DNA of 64,000 nt from Hofstenia miamia (Eukaryota; Xenacoelomorpha; Acoela; Hofsteniidae). A model generated the notes under the pieces. The model was not told the origin of the DNA. It made no database searches and was given only the letters and a program-made list of their open reading frames with translations. Shown piece after piece: positions 56,548-64,000 of this stretch (position 1 is its first letter; each line of letters starts with the position of its first letter). The stretch lies in assembly GCA_900660155.1 (NCBI GenBank), contig CABFPE010000036.1:1382030-1446029 (forward strand). Reading direction: 5' to 3'. Position numbers and translations under genes: made by a program.

Positions 56548-56596
56548 AGGGGGGGGGAACGTTCCCCTGTTCCCCCCCTTTGGGTGCGCCTCTGGA
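56548..56596. mobile_element. Fragment of a hAT-type terminus
   Basis: A G-run and C-run pair followed by CCCTTTGGGTGCGCCTCTG, whose reverse complement starts CAGAGGCGCACCCAAAGGG, a common hAT-style end. Only one end is visible. Confidence 0.4.
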
Positions 56597-56768
56597 ATCA
56601 TGTTTAGAAGTCGTTGCTGTATTTGCATTTTCGCCTAATTCTTCCAAGTAGTGCTTGATCTACAAATCTTCTTCACTGTTTTGAGAGAAGTAATATCCAT
56701 AATAGAGAATGAGCTTCATTGAATTCATTTTCTACGTTTATAAGTTCAGTGTTATGGACACGTTAGAG

Positions 56769-57422
56769 TTGCATCATCACCCAAGCTATGCATGTGCTTA
56801 ATAACGTATAATTTAGATGTGATGATCAGCAGATTCTGCCAAGCAGGGTAATGAGCACTTTCACTCTCTCTTCCTTTCTCTGTAGCGAGTTTGTAATAAC
56901 TGAGATATAACTTAATTATATTTCCAGCACTTATACAAATGATCACCCTTGCCAGTATTTAGGTAGCGTCTCTGAAGAAGTCCTGAGAGAGCAAGCTGGG
57001 CACGCTTGCCTGAAGCCAAGATCTTAAAAACAGTTTGCAGATTTCCCAGCAGTATGATTCCATTCCAACCATGTCCACCATTCCATCCGCAGATNNNGTC
57101 ACTAATCGACTTACGCTCATTCTCATTTCATGTAGCTCCAATGTGTGAATTAAATAATTAAATAGATTCACAATCTGATACTAACTGCCAAGCATTAAAA
57201 ATAGTTAATGATTGATTAAGGCAGTTTCCTACATGTAGTTAAAATATAGACAAGACATATATCATGATTGAGTACTGACACAAACACTAGCGGCAAACAC
57301 AATAAAAAGACTTCTAAAAACAACTGCAGCTCCTAACCTACATTTGATAAAAATATAATTAATACGGTCTCATATCAGTCTCTTATAGTCATCAATTTAG
57401 ATCTAAAATATGGTTACTAACA
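56769..57422. repeat. Long direct repeat, copy 2
   Basis: Second copy of 55511-56227, with a three-N gap at 57095-57097 where 65 bp are missing. Single-base differences are scattered throughout, so it is not a simple duplicated read. It ends where the suspected LTR region of the gypsy element begins. Confidence 0.85.
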
Positions 57423-58013
57423 AATATAATAATTGAACCTATGGTGGCATCTCGCCTTTCGTGAGTTTGTTACTACATGTCACACGAAACAATCAGTAGA
57501 GAGCTAAGCAAAGAATAAAAAACATTCCTACATGTAACCCTAACTTAATTGCTTGTGATTCTCGAGGGTGAAATCCATTCATGTTTCCCCTAGCACACAG
57601 CCATCGATTGCCACTCGCAATGCTCACTTAGCTTCTCATTGCGTATTAATTAAAAACACCGAACAAAAAGAATAAACCACTAGTAAATTTCATCATCTTT
57701 ACAGCGCTTTGTTCGTTTATATATGAAAATTAATAAATATGTTTACCAATTAAGCAAGTACCAGTCGCTATCCAATTTCTTAAATCCATGTAATTATTCT
57801 TCTGCATGGTTCAATCATAAAGCTAAAATCAATGCAGAGATTTATGTCCACACGCGTTTTGTCAAAAAGGCATTGCGACAGATATTTGCTTTTACAACTT
57901 TTTGGCAAACTTAATATAGCTAATTTCTAATAAAAGGTGAATCGAGTTTTGTGTTTTAATTTTCTTTTAATTCTTTTTTACTAGATTGAGCTTTTCTTTG
58001 AGATTATACTACA

Positions 58014-58023
58014 CGCCTCCCCC
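58014..58023 (-). promoter_or_regulatory. Polypurine tract of the gypsy element
   Basis: On the minus strand GGGGGAGGCG directly precedes TGTAGTATAATC. A purine run followed by TG is the expected plus-strand primer and the first bases of a 3' LTR, which would start at 58013 and run towards lower coordinates. The other LTR is not in the window, so the LTR itself is unproven. Confidence 0.6.
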
Positions 58024-58139
58024 AGCTTGCGTTGATTTGAGCATTGCTCTGTTCCCGTGCAATATTATATCTGCCTGTTTGATCAGAGTTTCTGCTTTTG
58101 TATCTTCCCATGTGGTTTCCGCGAATTCTGCTTGCTTTG

Positions 58140-60217
58140 TTAGTTTGAGTACCATTTCTTTTCTGTTGCGACTGTGTCTGCATATCTTATCATTGTTGCT
58201 GTGAGGAGTGAGTCATTTATTGTTGTTATTTGTCTTAGCTCGTTGATCTTTTTAGTGAATATTGGGTAGAACTTTCTGTATAATTCCAATCCTTTGAGGC
58301 TTATTATTAGCGTCATCAGTGCGTCGGCATGGCTTGTATGTGCTAGCTCTTCCTTTAAGTTGGTGTTGGGGTAAAAGAATTTAAATACAGACAGAAGGTT
58401 TTTTGTGTTTTGCACATCCTTATAGAAGAAGCTTAGGTTGTTTTGGATGTCTTCTTCATTTATTTGGGCGGGATTGTTCTTGTCCATTCTTATCATTGTG
58501 ATTATTTCGATCCTTTTGCTAATGTCATAAAATCGATATTGTTTATTCCATATGTCTAGCCATACCAGGTCGTTGACTCCTGAAAATAGCATCACTGTTT
58601 GTAGAGATCTTTTCTCTATTTCATTTCGCATTTCCTCTAGCTGTTCGTGTACTGGTTTTCTGTCTATATATAGATCATATGGCGTTACATTTTCTTTGAT
58701 GTAGATTCTCTCCTTGTTGTTTTCCGATAGCATGATTTGTTTTGTCTTTTTGTATGCGTCCGAGTTTATGATGTTCTTTGCTTTTTCTTTGGTGTTTATA
58801 TAAGTTTTGAATTCATGTAGGTAGCCTTTTGCGATTTTGCGATCTTTAGGTAGACGCCATCTCAGTAGTAACATTGGTATCGAGATTGTTTTTGGCAGTG
58901 TGCATTTTTAACATTTTTTTCTCAATGTTGCATTCAATCTCTGGGTAGTTGCTCATTTTTATGGGTGCTGTTGCTAAACCCATTGTCACCGGATAGTTCA
59001 TTTTCGCTTCTGTTATTTGCTCCCAGAATCTTTGTGTTAAGCCTCGCCTTCTTAGATTTATTGTTGTAGTTGGGGCAATTTCGATTTTTGATGTTACGAA
59101 TTCTACATCTATTGCCAATTGATTATATGGTTTCGGGAGTTATTAATTTCTGTTCTTGTAAAAGCTTCTGTGAACATTATTTTCATTGTGGCGACAGTGT
59201 GATTTTCTTTGGTTGGTTGGAAGTTGTGAGTGGTTATTTCAGTTTCATGTTCTTTTGTGATTATGCGTAAAATGTTTTTCTCAATCGTTTTCACTGGTTT
59301 TTCTGTTTTATCTGCTGATGCGAATTTTTCAGTGAGCCCTTTTAATAGCCAGTTTTTTGTGTTTGTGTTGATCGGTGAGAAGGCGATTTCATGATATTTT
59401 GCTTTAGTTAGTTGCATTCTTGTTCGCCTGGATATTGGTAATTGGAGGTTTTTATTTTCCCTGAGGAATATTGAGAGGAGCCATATTGTTGTATGATAAC
59501 GTATTTCAGGTGCGTTCATCTCTTCAAATAAATATCATTTGAAGTCTTTCTTTGTATTGAGTTTGTAGGCTTTGTTTAGTTCAAGGCTTCAATGTTGATG
59601 ATTGGCCACTGTTCTTCTGTTGTTTTTGTCATTTTCATCCCTTTCCATGTGTTTTGTATTTCTTTGAGGTGTTCTTGGCGTTGGTTTAAGCTACATTTTA
59701 TGTGAAGCTGTGTTATTTTTTTGAGGTTGTTGGTTGTGGATGTTAACTCTATCGTTTTTGCTTGTTGGTAGAGTTCGATTGCTATCCACAGTTCGACCAT
59801 TAATTGGTAGACTTCTGCCCAGTAATCTAGCTGGAGATCCAGTTTTATTAGCTCTGAGATTGTTGTTGCATTTGTGTGACGTTCTTTAATAAAGACGTTT
59901 TGTACCTGCATACACATAGTGTGTAGGAATGCAGGTATTGTCTCTTCTGTTGTTAGTGTGACTGTTATGATTTGTGTTCCTGTTTTTTCGGCTACATGTA
60001 ACATCTCCTGTAGTTGTTTTTCGAATTTGTTGTTATGTTCCTTATCTTTTGTTATGTAGATTAGCATGAGGTTATCTGTATCTAGATTGATTTGCTCAAT
60101 CTCAGCTATTTTGTGTTTGTTTTTCATGATGTTTTGGGCTTCAATCAGTGTAAAGTTTTTGTTGAACACTGTGTGTACTGTGCTTCTGAAATACGGTCTC
60201 TCTAGTGTTTCATTCAT
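58140..60217 (-). pseudogene. Gypsy downstream ORF with DEDDh exonuclease-like motifs, frameshifted
   Basis: Follows pol in the place where env would be, in four broken segments: 60217-59576, 59519-59109, 59118-58846 and 58874-58140. The first two are helical, Lys/Thr-rich and unrecognised. The last two carry, in order, AIDVEFV (Asp at 59109-59107, Glu at 59103-59101), FSGVNDLVWLD (Asp at 58571-58569) and AHTSHADALMT (His at 58340-58338, Asp at 58325-58323). These fit exo motifs I, II and III of the DEDDh 3'-5' exonuclease fold, closest in look to CAF1/PARN or ERI-type enzymes. Spacing I-II is about 180 residues, longer than usual. I see no signal peptide or membrane segment, so it does not look like an envelope protein. 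The domain call is inference from motifs. Confidence 0.5.
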
Positions 60218-60258
60218 CTATTCTGGGTAACTGTTTATCATCGGGCGGTTTTCCTTGT

Positions 60259-60687
60259 CTAATAGAGTGGTAGGTTCATTTCGTCCATTTTTATTTGTCT
60301 TCTTATGTGGCTCTGGGTTTCTGGTGATAACTTTTTGTATTTGTTATATTTCAGTTTTGTTTTCATGATGAAATATGGTTGTAGTTTCTCGCCGTCAATT
60401 GTTGACATCCATTTGCTTCTTTCTAGTGAGCATATTGTTTGTTCCAATGTGGAGTAAGTTCACTCTGAGGTAGTCTGTGCTCACTCTCAGGGGGCATGTA
60501 GCATCTCTTGAGTTACTCTGAATGGTCTTCTTGTGCTGGTGCTCAGTTTGTATTCCATGTCTGAACCACTGCTTATGAGCTCCAGTGGTCCCCTTTTTCT
60601 TGGTTCCCTTCTAGAGTGTCCATTTGCATTTGACCAGCTGTGGCTAGAGTGCCACTTACACCTTCCTGTGGTGACTCTTTCATCCAC
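60259..60687 (-). pseudogene. Upstream part of the gypsy second coding region
   Basis: Two short frames, 60687-60487 and 60447-60259 (RSKWMSTIDGEKLQPYFIMK), lie between the tandem repeats and the 60217-59576 segment. They are basic and unrecognised. They probably belong to the same broken downstream ORF. Confidence 0.4.
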
Positions 60688-60688
60688 A

Positions 60689-60915
60689 TGCCCTTTAATC
60701 AGCAGTGTGGAGTACTCGAAGGAAAGTTGGGACTTTGTTTCTTACCTTTCATTGGCGTGCCCTTTAATCAGCGGTGTTGACTACTTGGTTTATTAGGCAC
60801 TCTGCTGTTTTTCACTGTGCCCTTTAATCGGTGGTAGTGAGTACTTAGTGATGTGGAAGGTTTGTTGCTGTTTGTCACCATGCCCTTTAATTGGCGGTGG
60901 TGAGTACTTAGCATT
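60689..60915. repeat. Four imperfect ~63-bp tandem repeats between pol and the downstream ORF
   Basis: The core TGCCCTTTAAT starts at 60689, 60758, 60818 and 60881 (spacing 69, 60 and 63), each followed by a GGTGGTGAGTACTTAG-like phrase. On the minus strand the upper units translate to LSTHHRQLKGMV and LSTHYHRLKGTV, so they may be coding repeats. Confidence 0.8.
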
Positions 60916-61029
60916 TCTTCTTCTTTGCTAATGTTTTCCATGTCCCTGGGTTTGGTGAGTCTTGTTCTTTTCACTCATCTCCTGGGGTTCAATTCGCATT
61001 GCATCACTCTTCTCTTCAGTGATCTCTGG

Positions 61030-63759
61030 TTAATTTTGTTGTTTGATATTCCTAAACTGAGTTATTACATTTAAGTCCCATGTTTCAGGGTTATAATTAA
61101 TATTTTGTTTTGCTACCCTCTGGGGCATTATTCTTGGTTGTATATTGTCGTCATCAATGTTGTGTTGGAATTCTTCGAATTCCTCCTCTGGTAGGCTATC
61201 TAGTTCCTCCATTTGGTATGCACTCTCGCCTTCATTTTTTAGCAGTTTGAATTCTGTGTTTTTGTCCAAGGTGGCTCCTTCAATATTGGTAATTGCCCTT
61301 TTTAGGTTTTGAAAATGTAGGGTCCTGTTATTACTTAATAGATATTCATTGTTGTCTAATATTCTTTTGATAGTGTATGAGCCTGCCCATACTGTTTTCA
61401 GTTTCCTGACTTGGTTTATGTCAGTTGTTTTAACAGGTGTAAATGCATAAACTTTATCACCAACTTTGTGCGTGTGTCCATAGATTTTTTTATTATAGTT
61501 TCACTCTTGTCTCATTGCAGATTTCTTTATGTTGTGGCACATTGTTTCATGGATGCCTGTTATCTTGTCTTTCAGCTGCTTAACGTATTGATTGTTCATC
61601 TTGTCTGAGTATTCGGAAAATTGGATGGATAGTGGTGTTGTCACTTCCCTTCCGTACATTGCTTTGAAGGGGGTTATTTGTGTTGTTGAGTGTACAGAGG
61701 TGTTGTAGAAATATTCTGTCATTTCTATTATGTCTCACTATTTGTTTCCTCCTATTCTTGAGGTTGCTACTCTGATGAGTTTTATTAGTGTTCTATTTAA
61801 TCTTTCTACTGCTCCATTTGCTTGAGGGTGGTATGCCATGGTATGTTTGCTGTCTATCTTGAGCAGTTTAGTGAGTTCTTGGAACAGTGTGCTTTCAAAT
61901 TGTGTGCCTTTGTCCGTTATAATTTTTTCCATGGGACCAGCTTTTAAAATCCATTCTTTTAAAATTATGTTAGCTGTCTCTTCTGCAGTTGTGTTTTTCA
62001 TTGGTACTATCCTTGCATATCATGTAAAGTTGTCTATTATGACAAGATATTGGTATCCTTCATCATCCTTTGACAGCATTTCGATATCTATATGTATTAT
62101 CTCATTTGGTTTTGTTGTGATGATTTTTTGTAATGGTGCCCTCTGTGGTGGGAAATGTTGTTTGTTATTGAGAAGGCAAGTTGTGCATTTGTTTATGACG
62201 TCTTTGGTTGTTGTTCTTATTGTGGTGGTGATATACTTGGAGTTAAATGTCATTTCCATTTGTGTTATGCCGAGGTGCCCTCATTCGTGAGTTTTTCATA
62301 CCATTTCTCTCTTATAGTACTCTGGTATCACTATCCTGTTAGTTTTACCAGTTGCATATAGGAGCCCATTTTCATTTAACTTCCAGTTGTATCTGCCATA
62401 ATAGTTTCTTGCTGTTTTGGGAAGTTGGAGTTCCTGATTTTTTATTTTTGCTATTATTTCTTTTAGTATGATGCCTTTGTTTTGTTTTTGTATTATTTCT
62501 TCTTCTGTTATTTCTTCTTTTAGCATTATCGGGGCTATGGTTTGTCCTTTTTTGTCTACATTGATTTCTGGGAGTTGCTTGTATTCACTGTGTGGTAAGA
62601 ATTTCTCCATCTTATTTTTCGAGGTCTCTTTGATATTGCGGGAGTGATGTCCAAAAGTCTGTGTTGCTATGTAGTTTGCCTTTTCTATATTTGATGGAGA
62701 ATGTGAATTTGTTTAGGTATTTGATCCATTGTGATGTGATTGAAGATTTATCTCCTGAAAATTTCTTTAGCCATGCTAGTCCACTGTTGTCGGTTCTGAC
62801 TCTGAATTGTTTCCCTATGAGGAAGTGCCTAATTTTTTAATGCTTTCAATTAGGGCGAGCATTTCAAGCTTTGTCGAGCCATAGTTTTCTTCACTGGGTT
62901 TTAGTTTTCAACTGAAGAATTGTATCAGTAGTTCTTTGCCGTCTTTTATTTGTCCCAGTGCTGCCCCTATGGCGACTTTGCTGGCATCGCAGTCTAGTAT
63001 AAATTGTTTTGAGTAGTTGGGTGTGTTTAATGACGGTAGTTTTGCGAGTTCATTTTCTATGTTATCGAGTTCTTCTTGTTGTTTCCAAGTCCATTCAAAG
63101 GGGGTGGATTTTCTCATTAAGTTCGACATATTTGCGGTTTTCTCTGCTATGTTTGGTATAAATGTACCATAGTAATTGAAAAATCCCATAATTCTTTGTA
63201 GATCTTTTTTTGTGTTAGGTTTCTCTGTTTTTTATCATGTCTCTTGCATTGTTTTTAATGCTTATTTGTCCTTTTGAAATGATTCTCCCTAAGAACGTTA
63301 CCTTCTCTTTGAGGATGTCACATTTGTTTCTGTTTATCCTTAGTCCAGCATTCTTGAGTATCATTAGTGTCTTGTCAAGTTTGTTTAGATGTTCTTCTAC
63401 TGTGTCACTGGTTATTATTATGTTGTTGTATTTATTCCTGTTTGTTCGTGGAGTATGATTTCTGCTGTGATCTTTCCTTCTGTTTTGATTGTATGCATCT
63501 TCCAGTGGTATGGTTGTAGTCTTATGTCTTTGGTGAGTTCGAATAGTATCTTTCTATTTTCTTGTTCTTCTTCTATTTCGATTTCCTCCTCTTTGACTTT
63601 CATTGTTTTGTTGCTGTAATTGATGATGCACTTGTTTTTTGATAAGAAATCATCTCCTAGTATGATTTTGTAAGGTAGTAAGTTGTTGTGAGTGTCGATG
63701 ACTATTAGATCTTGTTCAAAGGTATTGTCAGTGATTCTCAGTCTAGTTTTTTCTAACAT
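61030..63759 (-). pseudogene. Gypsy pol: protease end, partial RT, RNase H, integrase
   Basis: 63759-63418 ends the aspartic protease (KIILGDDFLSKNKCIINYS). After a deletion RT resumes beyond its YxDD box (VEEHLNKLDKTLMILKNAGL, VTFLGRIIS) at about 63410-63240, then IMGFFNYYGTFIPNIA. RNase H has LDCDASKVAIGAALGQ (about 63000-62945) and SEENYGSTKLEMLAL. The integrase zinc finger is HLGITQ to CTTCLLNNKQ (about 62280-62170). The DDE core is IIHIDIEML, ITDKGTQF and HPQANGAVERLNRTL (62100-61780). NTSVHSTTQITPFKAMYGRE and HKVGDKVYAF follow. The tail at 61269-61030 is acidic, without a chromodomain I can see. Stops lie near 62915, 62270, 62010, 61735 and 61500. Confidence 0.9.
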
Positions 63760-64000
63760 ACCTTTTGTGTCAATATAATCACCTGAAGTGTTAATTAGTC
63801 TTGTGAGAGGTTTTTTGAGAGTTTTACTATCATATCCTAGTTTTGTTGCGCATAATTGGTTAAGTGTACTCCCCTAGAGCTAAGTATGAGGAGTCTTTGT
63901 ACTTGTGACATATGTTGCATATGTATTTTTTTCATTTTGGTTGAATTTAGGATTAGTCATAGACAACTAAATAATAGGTGGACGTGGTAGTATTTGAGAA

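Larger units (their letters stand above)
57430..64000 (-). mobile_element. Ty3/gypsy LTR retrotransposon, minus strand, 5' end outside window
   Basis: The order along the minus strand is retropepsin end, RT C-terminal half, RNase H, zinc-binding and DDE integrase, then a second coding region, a polypurine tract and the start of a likely 3' LTR. The gag region and 5' LTR lie beyond 64000. The RT palm with YxDD has been deleted, and several frames are broken, so the copy is dead. The lower boundary is estimated from the end of the adjacent repeat. Confidence 0.85.

Noticed and set aside
58140-60217. Envelope gene for the gypsy element
   Set aside because: Position fits env, but there is no visible signal peptide, membrane anchor or furin-like site, and the exonuclease-like motifs explain the conserved residues better.
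1-64000. tRNA, rRNA, CRISPR or bacterial operon features
   Set aside because: None seen; the sequence is plainly animal nuclear DNA with introns and transposons.

Overview
This is a 64-kb piece of an AT-rich animal nuclear genome. The evidence is spliced genes with GT-AG introns, non-LTR retrotransposons with apurinic-type endonuclease and reverse transcriptase (RT) domains, Tc1/mariner, piggyBac and hAT elements, a Ty3/gypsy element, and genes of motile cilia (CFAP58, calcyphosine-like) together with a MICAL-type monooxygenase. The cilium genes argue against nematodes. Several introns are only 41-46 nt, as is common in flatworms and some tunicates. I cannot name the species or phylum from sequence alone.

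Layout of host genes. 2.9-9.4 kb (+): CCT8, the theta subunit of the CCT/TRiC chaperonin, in ten recognisable exons; the final exon is 3.8 kb from the others because Tc1 and hAT sequences fill the last intron. 17.65-29.55 kb (-): a carbohydrate sulfotransferase whose first and last recognised exons are separated by about 10.7 kb of nested transposons. 32.9-38.7 kb (+): two tandem intronless CFAP58-like genes, one short and one full length. 42.9-43.7 kb (-): an intronless calcyphosine-like EF-hand protein. 50.5-52.8 kb (+): a two-exon stand-alone MICAL-like FAD monooxygenase.

Mobile DNA fills most of the rest. 9.7-11.9 kb: a decayed element encoding a zinc-finger/tyrosine-recombinase-like protein, bracketed by unusual repeats and TA microsatellites. 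12.2-24.5 kb: LINEs whose first ORF carries an SGNH-esterase-like domain; one is split by an internally deleted piggyBac element with exact TTAA sites. 26, 31, 38.9-41.9, 44.2-47.6 and 54.4-55.0 kb: further LINE fragments, some nested. 48.7-49.7 kb: a hAT element with a transposase remnant. 57.4-64 kb (-): a Ty3/gypsy element with protease, partial RT, RNase H and integrase, followed by an extra ORF that carries what look like DEDDh exonuclease motifs.

Assembly quality matters here. Single-N junctions at 2003, 7840, 8246 and 56228 lie next to identical or near-identical sequence copies, so some duplications are probably uncollapsed contigs rather than biology. The most interesting signals are the exonuclease-like ORF in the gypsy element, the tyrosine-recombinase element with its repeat clusters, the divergent solo MICAL domain, and the truncated intronless CFAP58 paralogue.
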